Assembly: GCA_963705885.1 (NCBI GenBank)
Contig: OY970120.1
Coordinates: forward strand, 2,666,001-2,730,000
DNA: 64,000 nt
Reading direction: 5' to 3'
DNA from: MFD01275-c22 sp963705885
Lineage (GTDB): Bacteria > Actinomycetota > Actinomycetes > JACCUZ01
Shown piece after piece: positions 7,661 through 16,657 of this stretch. Numbering within the stretch: the first letter of the stretch is position 1; every line of letters starts with the position of its first letter. The notes beneath the pieces are model-generated. The model saw nothing but the letters and a program-made list of their open reading frames with translations, was not told the DNA's origin and did not search any database. The translations under genes were made by a program, and so were the position numbers.

Positions 7661-10423
7661 TCAGGTCACCGCGGAGTAGGCGACGACGCCGCGACGCAGC
7701 AGGTCGGCAGCCCGCCGGGCCGTGTCGCCGACCGCCGACGCGGCGGCGTCGTCGGCCGCCGGCCGGGTGGCGTCGGCGACCTGGCCGAGCAGGTCCACCA
7801 CCTGCTTGGTCCAGCGCACGAAGTCGCCGGCCTGCAGGTCGGTGTCGCGCAGCACGGCGTCGAGCGAGTCGCCGGACGCCCACCGGTAGGTCGCCCAGAC
7901 GAAGCCGAGGTCGGGCTCCCGGGCGCGCTCGATGCGGTGCTCGCGCTCGCGGTCCTCCAGCCCCGCCCAGATCCGCACCGTCTCGGCCAGCGCGTGGCGT
8001 GACCGGCCGGGCGGCAGCCGGGGCGTCGTCGCGTCCTCGGGCTGGCGCGACTCGAAGACCAGCGCCGAGACGCACGCGGCCAGCTCGGCCGGGCCCAGCC
8101 CGTCCCAGACGCCCGCCCGGAGGCACTCCGCGGCCAGCAGGTCGAGCTCGGTGTAGATGACGCCGAGCCGGCGGCCCTGCTCGCCGACCTGTTCGCCGTC
8201 GAGGTAGCCGAGCTCCTCCAGCAGCGCGCAGATGCGGTCGAACGTCCGCGAGATCGTGTGCGTCCGGTGCTGCACCCGCTGCTTGAGGCCGTCGGTCTCC
8301 CGCCGCAGCCGGTGGTAGCGCTCCGCCCAGCGGGCGTGGTCCTCGCGCTCGGCGCAGCCGTGGCAGGGGTGCGCCCGCATCGCGGCGCGCAGGCGGGCGA
8401 GCTCCGCGTCGTCGGCGGCGGCGGCGCGTTCCTTGCGGGGCCGCCCCGGGGGCATCACGGCGAGGCCCGTGTTCCGCAGGGTCGACGCGAGGTCACGGCG
8501 CTGCGCCGGGTTGCGGGCGTTGAACGACCTCGGCAGCCGCAGGCGGCGCAGCGACTCCACCGGCGACGGGAAGTCGGTCGTCGACAGGCGGCGCACCTGG
8601 CGCTCGGCGGTGAGGACGGTGGGGCGCGGCCCGTCGCCGCCGGCGGTCAGCCCCGGGTCCAGGACCACGGCCAGGCCGCCCCGCCGGCCGGCGGGCACGT
8701 GGATGACGTCTCCGGGCCGGAGCCGCTCCAGCGACGCGGCGGCCGCGGCCCGCCGGTTGGCCGCGCCGGAGCGCGACAGCTCGGCCTCCCGGTCGGAGAG
8801 GCCCCGGCGCAGCGCCGCGTACTCGGTGAAGTCGCCCAGGTGGCAGGTCATCGCCTCCTGGTAGCCCTCGAGACCCTCCTCGTTGCGCCGAAGCTGGCGG
8901 GCCAGCCCGACGACCGCCCGGTCGGCCTGGAACTGCGCGAACGACGACTGCAGCAGCGCGCGTGCCCGCTCGCGGCCGACCTGCCGCACGAGGTTGACCG
9001 CCATGTTGTAGGAGGGCCGGAAGCTGGAGCGCAGCGGGTAGGTGCGCGTGCTGGCCAGGCCCGCCAGCGCGTCCGGCTCGAACCCGGGCGACCACACGAC
9101 GACCGCGTGCCCCTCGACGTCGATACCGCGCCGCCCGGCCCGTCCGGTGAGCTGGGTGTACTCCCCCGGTGTCACGTCGGCGTGGCTCTCGCCGTTCCAC
9201 TTCACCAGCCGCTCGAGCACGACCGACCGGGCGGGCATGTTGATGCCCAGCGCGAGGGTCTCCGTGGCGAAGACCGCCTTCACCAGGCCGCGCACGAACA
9301 GCTGCTCGACGACCTCCTTGAACGTCGGCAGCATGCCCGCGTGGTGCGCGGCGACGCCCCGCTCGAGGCCCGCGAGCCACTCGTGGAACCCGAGCACCGC
9401 CAGGTCCTCGACGGGGATGTCCGCCACGGCCTCCTGGACGACCGCACGGACCTCGTCGCGCTCGGCCGGCTGCAGCAGCCGGACGCCCGAGCGCAGGCAC
9501 TGCGCCACCGCGGCGTCGCAGCCCGCCCGGCTGAAGATGAACGTGATGGCCGGCAGCAGCCCCTCGGCGTCCAGGCGCGTCACGACGTCCACCCGGCTGG
9601 GCGCCCACACCTTGCGCGGTCGCTGCCCTCCCCGGGTGGGCCTGCGGGCCCCGCTGCGGACGAAGCGGTCCTGCTGCCGGGCCAGCCGGGTGAGCTCCGG
9701 GTTCACGGTGCGCGCCCGGTCGTCCTCGCCGCCCCGCCCGCCGTCCTCGACGAAGAGGTCGTAGAGCCGGTGGTCGGCCATGACGTGCTGCCACAGCGGC
9801 ACCGGCCGGTGCTCCTCGACGATGACGACGGTGTCGCCGCGCACCGTCACCAGCCAGTCACCGAACTCCTCGGCGTTGCTGACCGTCGCCGACAGGGACA
9901 CCAGGCGCACCGACTCGGGGAGGTGGATGATCACCTCCTCCCACACCGCACCGCGGAACCGGTCGGACAGGTAGTGCACCTCGTCCATGACGACGTAGCC
10001 GAGCCCCAGCAGGGTGGGCGACCCCGCGTAGAGCATGTTGCGCAGCACCTCGGTCGTCATGACCACGACCGGCGCCTCGCCGTTGACCGTGTTGTCGCCG
10101 GTGAGCAGTCCGACCCGGTCGGCGCCGTGACGGCGCACGAGGTCGGCGTACTTCTGGTTCGACAGCGCCTTGATGGGTGTCGTGTAGAAGCACTTGCGCC
10201 CCTCGGCGAGCGCGAGGTGCACCGCGAACTCGCCCACGACCGTCTTCCCCGCGCCGGTCGGCGCCGCCACGAGCACGCCGTTCCCGCTCTCGAGCGCCTG
10301 GCAGGCCCGCACCTGGAAGGGGTCGAGGCCGAAGGGGTAGAGGGCCTCGAAGGCCCCCAGCGCGGACGACGAGTGCTCCCGGCGCCGGCGCGCGTGGGCG
10401 TACCGCTCCGCCGGTGACGTCAT
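7661..10423 (-). CDS. helY: DEAD/DEAH-box superfamily II helicase, HelY/Mtr4-like
   Basis: 920 residues. Motif I is AAPTGAGKTVVGEF (near residues 53-66), motif II is MDEVHYLSD, motif III is SLSATVSN, and the second RecA domain ends with QLTGRAGRRG (motif VI). The C-terminal part (about 500-920) has the Ski2/Mtr4-type domain with a CHGCAEREDHARW element. RNA or DNA unwinding is expected; the exact cellular role in actinobacteria is not settled. The start is 10 bases after the lipid kinase stop, so it ends the tat operon. The long plus-strand frame opposite this gene is a codon shadow. Confidence 0.9.
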   Translation of the reverse strand: MTSPAERYAHARRRREHSSSALGAFEALYPFGLDPFQVRACQALESGNGVLVAAPTGAGKTVVGEFAVHLALAEGRKCFYTTPIKALSNQKYADLVRRHGADRVGLLTGDNTVNGEAPVVVMTTEVLRNMLYAGSPTLLGLGYVVMDEVHYLSDRFRGAVWEEVIIHLPESVRLVSLSATVSNAEEFGDWLVTVRGDTVVIVEEHRPVPLWQHVMADHRLYDLFVEDGGRGGEDDRARTVNPELTRLARQQDRFVRSGARRPTRGGQRPRKVWAPSRVDVVTRLDAEGLLPAITFIFSRAGCDAAVAQCLRSGVRLLQPAERDEVRAVVQEAVADIPVEDLAVLGFHEWLAGLERGVAAHHAGMLPTFKEVVEQLFVRGLVKAVFATETLALGINMPARSVVLERLVKWNGESHADVTPGEYTQLTGRAGRRGIDVEGHAVVVWSPGFEPDALAGLASTRTYPLRSSFRPSYNMAVNLVRQVGRERARALLQSSFAQFQADRAVVGLARQLRRNEEGLEGYQEAMTCHLGDFTEYAALRRGLSDREAELSRSGAANRRAAAAASLERLRPGDVIHVPAGRRGGLAVVLDPGLTAGGDGPRPTVLTAERQVRRLSTTDFPSPVESLRRLRLPRSFNARNPAQRRDLASTLRNTGLAVMPPGRPRKERAAAADDAELARLRAAMRAHPCHGCAEREDHARWAERYHRLRRETDGLKQRVQHRTHTISRTFDRICALLEELGYLDGEQVGEQGRRLGVIYTELDLLAAECLRAGVWDGLGPAELAACVSALVFESRQPEDATTPRLPPGRSRHALAETVRIWAGLEDREREHRIERAREPDLGFVWATYRWASGDSLDAVLRDTDLQAGDFVRWTKQVVDLLGQVADATRPAADDAAASAVGDTARRAADLLRRGVVAYSAVT

Positions 10424-10433
10424 GGCTGCGATG

Positions 10434-11336
10434 CTACGTCGCGGTCGCCGCCGTCCCGCTCTCCGGCGCGAACACCCGCAGGGCGGCGGGCACCGTCTCG
10501 CAGGTCACCGGCAGCACCGACACCCGTTCCCCGTCGGCGTAGGCCGTGACGTCGTCGGCGCGCAGCGTGACCGTGCGGGCCCGCCGGACGGTGACGGCCC
10601 GGTGCTCGACGTGCGTGCCGCGGTAGACCGTCGGGAACACCCGCAGGAACTCCGGCTTGGAGATCGGGCCCAGCACGGTGACGTCGAGCAGCCCGTCGTC
10701 CATGAGGGCGCCGGGGCACACCAGCATCCCCCCGCCGTACGACCGACCGTTGCCGACCGCGACCAGCATCGCGGCGGTCTCCCAGCGGACCCCGTCGAGC
10801 TCGAGGACGTAGGGCACGGGGCGGAACGTCCGCAGCTCGGCCAGGATCGCCAGGTTGTAGCGGGCGCGCCCGTTGGGCCAGGTCATGCGGTTGGCGCGCT
10901 CGTTGACCATCGAGTCGAACCCGGAGCCGAGCACGCCGGCGAACCAGCGGCCGTTGGCCCGGCCCAGGTCCAGCCGGCGGGTCCTCCCGAGGCGCACCAG
11001 GTCGACGGCCGCCGCCGGGTCGCCCGGGACGATGCCCAGCGACCGGGCGATGTCGTTGCCCGTGCCCGCGGGCACGACGCCCAGCGGGACGTCCGTCCCG
11101 CCCACCACCTGCAGGGCGATGTTGACCAGGCCGTCGCCGCCGACGGCCACGACGCCGTCGACGCCGGCGGCCACCCGGTCGCGGAGCCGGTCGAAGGCCT
11201 CGTCGCCGTCGCGTCCGGCGACGACGTCGACGCCGGTGCCGTCCCGGCGCAGCCGCGCGCAGACCTGGTCGAGCCATCTCGCACCCCGGCCGTTGCCCGA
11301 CGTCGGGTTGACCACGAGCGCGAGCCGGCGGGTCAC
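10434..11336 (-). CDS. Diacylglycerol/lipid kinase family protein (YegS/DagK-like)
   Basis: 300 residues. VVNPTSGNGRG and VVAVGGDGLVN form the ATP-binding site and GVVPAGTGNDIARSLG is the family glycine-rich signature. The C-terminal half is the beta-sandwich domain of this fold. It would phosphorylate diacylglycerol or another lipid at the membrane face. It sits between tatC and helY with short gaps (39 and 10 bases), so it is probably in the same transcript. The lipid substrate is not clear from sequence. Confidence 0.88.
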   Translation of the reverse strand: MTRRLALVVNPTSGNGRGARWLDQVCARLRRDGTGVDVVAGRDGDEAFDRLRDRVAAGVDGVVAVGGDGLVNIALQVVGGTDVPLGVVPAGTGNDIARSLGIVPGDPAAAVDLVRLGRTRRLDLGRANGRWFAGVLGSGFDSMVNERANRMTWPNGRARYNLAILAELRTFRPVPYVLELDGVRWETAAMLVAVGNGRSYGGGMLVCPGALMDDGLLDVTVLGPISKPEFLRVFPTVYRGTHVEHRAVTVRRARTVTLRADDVTAYADGERVSVLPVTCETVPAALRVFAPESGTAATAT

Positions 11337-11375
11337 GCCGGGCCTCCGACGCGGGGTGCGAGCACGGCGGGAAGG

Positions 11376-12260
11376 CTAGCGGTCCTGGTCACCGGGAGGC
11401 GGGCCGAGCGGGCTCGCCTCGTCGTCGTCGAGACCCGTGTAGTCGACCCCGTCGACGCCCTGACGCCGGCGGCGGCGGTCGGTCAGCAGGGCCAGACCGG
11501 CCGCGAGGTAGTAGAGCACCAGCATCGGGACCGCCAGCGCGGTCATCGTGTAGGGGTCGCCGGACGGCGTCGCCACGGCCGCGAAGACGAACCCGCCGAG
11601 GATCACCGGGCGCCAGGCGCGCAGCAGCTGGCGCCCGGACACGACCCCGGCGAGGTTGAGCGCGACGAGGAAGACCGGCAGCACGAACGCGATGCCGAAG
11701 ACCAGGAACATCCGCAGCACGAACGACAGGTAGTTGTCGAGCCCGATGATGTTGGCGACCCGCTCGGGCGCCGGGTTGAACCCGATCAGCAGGTCGAAGC
11801 CCTTGGGCAGGAAGAAGTAGGCCAGCACGGCGCCGCCGAGGAACAGCGGCACGCTCACGGCGACGAAGGCGATGCCGTAGCGGCGCTCGCGCTGGTGCAG
11901 GCCGGGCGCGACGAAGCCCCACAGGTTGTACATCCACACGGGGCTGGCCAGGAAGATGCCGGCCATCGCGCAGATCTTCAGCGCGTAGGAGAACGGGTCG
12001 CCGATGCCCTGGAAGTTCAGGGTGAGGTTGTAGCCCTTGGCCTTGTAGTCGTCGGCGATCTCGTAGAAGGGGTCGGTGACGAGGTCGAAGAGCTGCTTGT
12101 AGAACAGCGCCGACACGATCGACGCGACGACGATGGCCACCACGCCCCGGGTGACGCGGACGCGCAGCTCGCTGAGGTGAGCACCGAGCGGCATCCGCCC
12201 CTCAGGGTCCCGGGGCGACCGGTCACGCCGCCGCACGCGTCGCTCGCCGATGGACGTCAC
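11376..12260 (-). CDS. tatC: Sec-independent protein translocase subunit TatC
   Basis: 294 residues with six predicted membrane helices. Family signatures are MPLGAHLSELRVRV at the first helix, FEDP-like GIGDPFSYALK, and SPVWMYNLWGFVAPGL. TatC recognises twin-arginine signal peptides and works with TatA at the membrane. GTG at 12260 is taken as the start; an internal ATG at MPLGAHL (12194) is possible but would drop a basic N-terminal tail common in actinobacterial TatC. The C-terminal tail is acidic and proline-rich. It lies 19 bases after tatA. Confidence 0.95.
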   Translation of the reverse strand: MTSIGERRVRRRDRSPRDPEGRMPLGAHLSELRVRVTRGVVAIVVASIVSALFYKQLFDLVTDPFYEIADDYKAKGYNLTLNFQGIGDPFSYALKICAMAGIFLASPVWMYNLWGFVAPGLHQRERRYGIAFVAVSVPLFLGGAVLAYFFLPKGFDLLIGFNPAPERVANIIGLDNYLSFVLRMFLVFGIAFVLPVFLVALNLAGVVSGRQLLRAWRPVILGGFVFAAVATPSGDPYTMTALAVPMLVLYYLAAGLALLTDRRRRRQGVDGVDYTGLDDDEASPLGPPPGDQDR

Positions 12261-12279
12261 CGAGGGTCAGCCGGACCCG

Positions 12280-12552
12280 TCAGCGGTCGCGGTCGGCCTG
12301 CTCCGGGGCCGCGACGCGCGGCGACTCGTCGGCGTGGGGCGCGTCGACGACCCGGCCCTCGACCTCACGGGGCTGCGCCGGCGGAGCGGGCTTCTCCTCG
12401 TCGTCGTTGCGCATCTCCTTGACCTCGGACTTGAACACGCGCATCGAGCGCCCGAGGCTGCGGGCCGCGTCGGGCAGGCGCTTGGCGCCGAAGAGGAGGA
12501 CGAGCACCACGAGGATCAGGATGATCTCAGGGGCTTGCAGCGATCGGAACAT
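12280..12552 (-). CDS. tatA: Twin-arginine translocase subunit TatA/E
   Basis: 90 residues from the ATG at 12552, with GAGGTGA four bases before it. A GTG six bases upstream has no binding site. One N-terminal membrane helix ([13 protein letters not shown]) leads into the hallmark [16 protein letters not shown] amphipathic helix, and the tail is charged and disordered. It forms the translocation pore with TatC. Its binding site overlaps the stop codon of the small membrane gene upstream, so the two are translationally linked. Confidence 0.93.
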   Translation of the reverse strand: MFRSLQAPEIILILVVLVLLFGAKRLPDAARSLGRSMRVFKSEVKEMRNDDEEKPAPPAQPREVEGRVVDAPHADESPRVAAPEQADRDR

Positions 12553-12554
12553 GG

Positions 12555-12800
12555 TCACCTCAGGGGTCGTGGGCCCGAACGACTCGATCCTACGCTCGCC
12601 CGCCCGTCCGGGACGGCCTCACGGGCAGCCTCGAGGTCCGCGAGCCGGTCGGAGAGCTCGCCGAGCCGGTCCGCGGTGGCGCCGAGCTCACGGGTCAGGG
12701 CGCGCAGCGTGCGCCAGACGTCCCGGCCGAGGAGGAACAGGACCGCGCCCGCGCCGAGCACGAGAGCCGTCCAGAGCAGCAGCCAGGTCCACCACGTCAC
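12555..12800 (-). CDS. Small single-pass membrane protein upstream of tatA
   Basis: 81 residues. One N-terminal membrane helix ([20 protein letters not shown]) is followed by a heptad-like amphipathic segment, [23 protein letters not shown], likely a short coiled coil, and a basic tail. The stop codon TGA lies inside the ribosome binding site of tatA, two bases before its ATG. Similar small proteins sit upstream of tatA in other actinobacteria, as far as I recall. I know of no assigned function. A helper of Tat assembly is only a guess from position. Confidence 0.7.
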   Translation of the reverse strand: MTWWTWLLLWTALVLGAGAVLFLLGRDVWRTLRALTRELGATADRLGELSDRLADLEAAREAVPDGRASVGSSRSGPRPLR

Positions 12801-12838
12801 CCGGGCACGCTACAGCGGGTCCGTCCGACCGGTTCGGG

Positions 12839-13171
12839 TCAGGCGCCGACGCGGGGGGTGATCATCGCGGCGAGCAGGTGGACGCGGTCGAGCCCGAGGG
12901 CGAAGTCGAGCACGTCGTCGTAGGTGATCGGGGAGCCGTCGTGCTCCTCGAGCGCCTCGGCGGGGATGACCCAGTGCTCGGCGGTGACCCCGCCGGAGAC
13001 CAGCAGCGTCACGACCTCGTGGTCGGCCGGCTTCTTGACCTCGTCGCGGCAGGTGCTGCAGAGGAAGGAGTAGAAGGACCACTCGGGGCGGGTGCACACG
13101 ACGAGACGCATCTGCGGCGGCGTGAGCTCGACATCCCCGCAGACGGGGCACGAGGTCTTGATGGTCGTCAT
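12839..13171 (-). CDS. Conserved hypothetical zinc-ribbon protein
   Basis: 110 residues. Two cysteine pairs, CPVC near residues 8-11 and CSTC near 38-41, are spaced as in a zinc ribbon; a helical C-terminal part follows. The ATG at 13171 has AGGGAGG ten bases upstream and overlaps the stop of the small ORF before it (ATGA). It lies in the paf-tat operon between pafC and the small tatA-linked membrane gene. I do not recognise a function; nucleic-acid or protein binding is typical of such folds. Confidence 0.7.
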   Translation of the reverse strand: MTTIKTSCPVCGDVELTPPQMRLVVCTRPEWSFYSFLCSTCRDEVKKPADHEVVTLLVSGGVTAEHWVIPAEALEEHDGSPITYDDVLDFALGLDRVHLLAAMITPRVGA

Positions 13172-13287
13172 GGCCGTCCGCCTCCCTTCCGAACCTTCGA
13201 CGGGCGCCTGGTGAGGGCGACTTCCATCTGTTCGGCAGGCTCGGTGGGAGGCTTGAGCGAGATGGTCCGTTGGGACCAGGGGGTCAC
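13168..13287 (-). CDS. Candidate 39-residue ORF coupled at both ends, pafC to zinc-ribbon gene
   Basis: The GTG at 13287 overlaps the pafC stop (GTGA) and its TGA overlaps the ATG of the zinc-ribbon gene (ATGA). It fills the 112-base gap exactly. The product begins MTPWSQRTISLKPPTEP and ends RRPSKVRKGGGRP; it is basic, proline-rich and has no membrane segment. Third codon positions are about 77 percent G/C by my count, below the neighbours, so it may be a coupling leader that keeps ribosomes moving through the operon. I know of no homologue. It is too short to be sure of without comparison across species. Confidence 0.45.
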   Translation of the reverse strand: MTPWSQRTISLKPPTEPAEQMEVALTRRPSKVRKGGGRP

Positions 13288-14240
13288 GTCCGAACGTACG
13301 CCCCGAGCGCCTCGCGGGCGCGCCGCTGCACGTCGGCGGCCAGCGTGGGCGGGTCCAGCACGCGCGCGGCGCCGCCCAGGCGCAGCGCCAGCGTCCTCAG
13401 CCAGCGGTCGTCGGCGGCGCGGAGCCGCACGAGCAGCCGGTCGTCGGGCATCCGGTCCACGGACTCGACCGGGTAGTAGTCGGCGACCCAGTGAGCCGGC
13501 GGGTCGAGCTCGAGGGTCACCACGGTGTCCTCCGGCGAGGGGCGGAACAGGCCCTCCCGCAGGTCGCGCGTGCTGGCGGCGGGCGGCACCTCGGCGGCCA
13601 CGTCGAGCACGGCGACCGCCTCGACCCGGTCCATGCGGAACAGCCGCACCTCCTCGGCGCGCCGGCACCAGGCCTCGAGGTACCACCGCGCGTCGACCAT
13701 CAGCACCCGCATCGGGTCGACGTCGCGCTCGGTGGTCTCGTCACGGGCGGGGACGAAGTAGGTCAGGTGGAGCCGTCTACCGTCGACCAGGGCCCGGCGG
13801 ACCTCGGCCAGCGGGCCGACCCGGTCGGCCACGTCCACCGACACGTGCGCGCTCGGGGCGGCGGCGTCACCGGCCGCGGCCTCCAGCTTGGCCAGCGTCC
13901 GGTCCAGCGCCCCCCGGTCGTGCAGCCCCGGGACGTCGGCCAGGGCGCGCAGGCCCACCAGGAGGGCGAGGGCCTCGTCGACGGCCAGCCGCAGCGGCCG
14001 CGCGATCGCGTCGACGTTGCCCAGGTAGACGTGGCCGTCGTCCCACTCGGCCTCGATGAGGTCGTCGGGCATGTGGCCCGGCGTCCCGCACACGAACAGC
14101 AGCTCGAGGTCCTTGACGAGCTGGCGCTCGCTGATGCCGAACTCGGCGGCGGCCTCGGCCAGCGGGATGCCCTGGCGCCCGACGAGGTAGGGCACCATCG
14201 CGAGCAGCCGGGACAGGCGGTCGGTGGCCCCGGGGCTCAT
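13284..14240 (-). CDS. pafC: PafC, WYL-domain transcriptional activator subunit
   Basis: 318 residues from the ATG at 14240. A winged helix (about residues 5-65, AAEFGISERQLVKDLELLF) is followed by a WYL domain with LTYFVPARDETTERDVDPM and RWYLEAWCRRAEEVRLFRMDR-type signatures, and the C-terminal WCX extension. PafB and PafC form the PafBC activator that controls many DNA-damage genes independently of LexA in mycobacteria. The start overlaps the pafB stop as ATGA, which fits stoichiometric production. The open frame upstream of 14240 belongs to the pafB region. Confidence 0.92.
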   Translation of the reverse strand: MSPGATDRLSRLLAMVPYLVGRQGIPLAEAAAEFGISERQLVKDLELLFVCGTPGHMPDDLIEAEWDDGHVYLGNVDAIARPLRLAVDEALALLVGLRALADVPGLHDRGALDRTLAKLEAAAGDAAAPSAHVSVDVADRVGPLAEVRRALVDGRRLHLTYFVPARDETTERDVDPMRVLMVDARWYLEAWCRRAEEVRLFRMDRVEAVAVLDVAAEVPPAASTRDLREGLFRPSPEDTVVTLELDPPAHWVADYYPVESVDRMPDDRLLVRLRAADDRWLRTLALRLGGAARVLDPPTLAADVQRRAREALGAYVRT

Positions 14241-15226
14241 GCGGCGCTCCCCGGCCCGGGCGGGGCGGCGGAGGCGAGAACACCCTCCAGGCGTCGTACG
14301 ACCGCGTCGCGCACCTCGGACGGCGACACCACGCGGACGTCGGGGCCGAAGCCGGTGACCTGCTCCCCGAGCATCTCGGCGTCGCCGAACGGCACCGTGA
14401 GCTCGTCCCACCCGTCTCCCGCGGGGCGGGTGGCCGTGGCCCAGCGGCGCAGCGCGACGCCGCTCCCGGCCCGCACGTGCAGGACCGCCTCGCCGGTCGG
14501 GCGGTAGGGCACGAGCGTGGCGACCTCCGCGCGGAAGTCGATGCCGTCGGGCACGACGACCGCGCCGGCCGGCCCGACCGGCGTCACGGCACCGGCCATG
14601 CGGGAGAGCCGGAACACCCTGGTGTCGTCGCGGTCACGGTCGTGCCCGACGACGTACCACCGGCCGTGGCGCGACACGATGCCCCAGGGCTCGAGGTGGC
14701 GCAGGGCCGCCTCCTTGGCCCCCGACCGGCGGTAGGGGAAGGTGATGGCGCGCCGGTCCCGGACGGCCGCGTAGACCGGCTCGAAGGCCGGCTCGCTGGT
14801 CCGGACGCGCGGCTCGATGCCCACGAGGCTGGAGCTGTCGGGCTCGATGCCGTCGGCCTTGAGCTTCAGCAGGGCACGGTTGGCCGGCGCGGCCAGGCTG
14901 GCCTGGGCCCACACGCGGGACGCGAGCCCGAGCACCGCCAGCTCGTCGGGCTCGAAGCGCACCTCGGGGACCGCGTAGTCGGCCCGGTCGACGCGGTAGC
15001 CGACCTCGTCGTCGAACCAGGCGTCGTTGCCGCCGGTCTGCAGCGGGACGCCCATGTCCCGCAGCTCGTCCTTGTCGCGCTCGAACATGCGGTCGAAGGC
15101 CTCGTCCGTTGCGCACTCCGCGTACTGCGGGACGGCGCGACGGATCTGGTCCTTGGCCAGGAACTGACGGGTCGAGAGCAGGGCGATGACGAGGTTGAGA
15201 AGCCGCTCGGTCTTCTGCGCGGACAC
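14237..15226 (-). CDS. pafB: PafB, WYL-domain transcriptional activator subunit
   Basis: 329 residues. The N-terminal HTH spans about residues 5-60 (KTERLLNLVIALLSTRQFL, then FERDKDELRDMGVPL). The WYL domain begins near 150 with ITFPYRRSGAKEAALRHLEPW and GRWYVVGHDRDRDDTRVFRLSRM, followed by a WCX tail. It partners PafC. Despite the name (proteasome accessory factor), its known job is transcription, with single-stranded DNA reported as the inducer in mycobacteria. It lies 28 bases after the FKBP gene. Confidence 0.92.
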   Translation of the reverse strand: MSAQKTERLLNLVIALLSTRQFLAKDQIRRAVPQYAECATDEAFDRMFERDKDELRDMGVPLQTGGNDAWFDDEVGYRVDRADYAVPEVRFEPDELAVLGLASRVWAQASLAAPANRALLKLKADGIEPDSSSLVGIEPRVRTSEPAFEPVYAAVRDRRAITFPYRRSGAKEAALRHLEPWGIVSRHGRWYVVGHDRDRDDTRVFRLSRMAGAVTPVGPAGAVVVPDGIDFRAEVATLVPYRPTGEAVLHVRAGSGVALRRWATATRPAGDGWDELTVPFGDAEMLGEQVTGFGPDVRVVSPSEVRDAVVRRLEGVLASAAPPGPGSAA

Positions 15227-15254
15227 CGGGACAACCTACCGCCCCCGCGGGGGC

Positions 15255-15638
15255 CTATCTCACGTCGAGGAGGTCCACCACGAAGATCAGGGTCTCCCCC
15301 GGCGCGATCACCGCGCCCGCGCCCCGGTCGCCGTAGCCGAGGTCCGGAGGGATCACGAGGCGGCGGCGGCCGCCGACCTTCATCCCGACCACGCCGCGGT
15401 CCCAGCCGGCGATGACGTTGCCGGCGCCGAGCGGGAACGAGAACGGCTCCCCGCGGTTCCAGGACGCGTCGAACTCCTCGCCCGTGGAGTAGGCCACGCC
15501 GACGTAGTGCACGACCGCCGTGTCACCCGGGGCGGCCTCGGCACCCTCGCCCTCGGCGAGGTCGACGAGCTGCAGCTCGCCCGGCGGCGGGCCCTCGGGG
15601 AAGTCGACCTCGGGCTTGCCGGCCCCCGCGCCGCTCAC
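15255..15638 (-). CDS. FKBP-type peptidyl-prolyl cis-trans isomerase, cytoplasmic
   Basis: 127 residues with one FKBP domain. Key elements are AVVHYVGVAYSTGEEFDASW, PFSFPLGAGNVIAGWDRGV and GYGDRGAGAVIAPGETLIFVVDLL. It would speed proline isomerisation during folding. There is no signal peptide. The ATG overlaps the stop of the FKBP lipoprotein (ATGA), so the two isomerases are co-translated. FKBP genes beside pafA are common in actinobacteria. Confidence 0.93.
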   Translation of the reverse strand: MSGAGAGKPEVDFPEGPPPGELQLVDLAEGEGAEAAPGDTAVVHYVGVAYSTGEEFDASWNRGEPFSFPLGAGNVIAGWDRGVVGMKVGGRRRLVIPPDLGYGDRGAGAVIAPGETLIFVVDLLDVR

Positions 15639-16555
15639 GAGGCCTCCTTCGCGGGGCCGTGCTGGCCCAGCACGTCGATGACGACGGCGACGCTCTTGGT
15701 GGCGGCGTCGTCGCCCTCCTGGGCGGGCAGCTCGAGCAGCACCCGGCTGCCGACCGGCACGCCGACGAGGAGGTCGAACGGGCTGGGCTGCTGCCCGCCG
15801 ATGCCGACGCCCTGCGGGCCGTCGGCCCAGGTGCTGGTCAGCGGGCCGCCGGTCCAGTCGACGGCCGTGTACTGCACGACGCCGAGCTTGCCCTGGGTGA
15901 TCTCGGGCCCGGTGCCGGTGCTGAGCACGACCGTCCGCGGCTCCTTCGGCGGGTCGGTGCCCTTGGCCACCGTGACCTTCGGGTCGGCGCCCCCGGCGAC
16001 GGCCGGCAGGCCCTTCGGCAGGTCGGCGACCGGGGTGGACTCCGGCAGCGGCGTCGAGCTGTCGTAGGCGGCGATCACGTCGACCACGAAGACCAGCGAG
16101 TCGGTCCCCTCGATGCCGGCCTGCGGGTTGCCCTGCTTGCCGTAGCCGTCCTTCGGGGGCGCGACGAGCAGCACCCGGCTGCCGACGTTGACCCCGCTCA
16201 GCGCCTTCACCCAGCCGGAGATGACCCCGCCGGGGCCGGACTTCAGCGTGAACGCGGCCGGGGTCCCGCGGTCGTAGGAGTTGTCGAAGACCTTGCCGTC
16301 GTAGACCTTGCCGAGGTAGTCGGCGACGAGCAGGTCACCCTTCTCGACCTTCTGGCCGTCGCCCTCCACCAGCGTCGTGCTCTCGAGCTTCTTGCCCGGC
16401 GTGCTGTCGGCCGCCACGGTGATCTTGGGCTTGGCGCCGTAGGCGCCCTTCACCTCGGGCAGGTCGTCGCCGGCGGCGGACTCCGAGGCGCCGCCGCACG
16501 CAGCGAGCACACCGGCCAGCATGACCGGGAGGAACAGAGGGGCAAGTCGGCGCAC
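15635..16555 (-). CDS. FKBP-type peptidyl-prolyl isomerase, lipoprotein
   Basis: 306 residues from the GTG at 16555, with AGGTA just before it. The lipobox is LAGVLAACGG, so the protein is anchored outside the membrane. A good FKBP domain follows (DYLGKVYDGKVFDNSYDRG, GGVISGWVKALSGVNVG, GYGKQGNPQAGIEGTDSL). A second, degenerate FKBP-like unit covers about residues 200-300 (GKLGVVQYTAVDWTGG, VPVGSRVLLELPAQ). The second unit lacks several core residues and may only bind substrate. The gene is 102 bases from pafA, and overlaps the cytoplasmic FKBP gene by four bases. Confidence 0.9.
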   Translation of the reverse strand: MRRLAPLFLPVMLAGVLAACGGASESAAGDDLPEVKGAYGAKPKITVAADSTPGKKLESTTLVEGDGQKVEKGDLLVADYLGKVYDGKVFDNSYDRGTPAAFTLKSGPGGVISGWVKALSGVNVGSRVLLVAPPKDGYGKQGNPQAGIEGTDSLVFVVDVIAAYDSSTPLPESTPVADLPKGLPAVAGGADPKVTVAKGTDPPKEPRTVVLSTGTGPEITQGKLGVVQYTAVDWTGGPLTSTWADGPQGVGIGGQQPSPFDLLVGVPVGSRVLLELPAQEGDDAATKSVAVVIDVLGQHGPAKEAS

Positions 16556-16657
16556 GGGAGTACCTCGGAAAGTCGGGGGGTGGGATGGACCCACACTAAC
16601 CCGGGCGTCGGGCGACCACCGAAACGCCGCCTCCAGGCCGTTCCGGCCCCCCGCCGC

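Noticed and set aside
8258..10417. 719-residue open frame on plus opposite helY
   Set aside because: It mirrors the G/C-rich third positions of helY; composition is Arg/Gly/Ala/Pro-rich and no motif is seen, while the minus frame has all helicase motifs.
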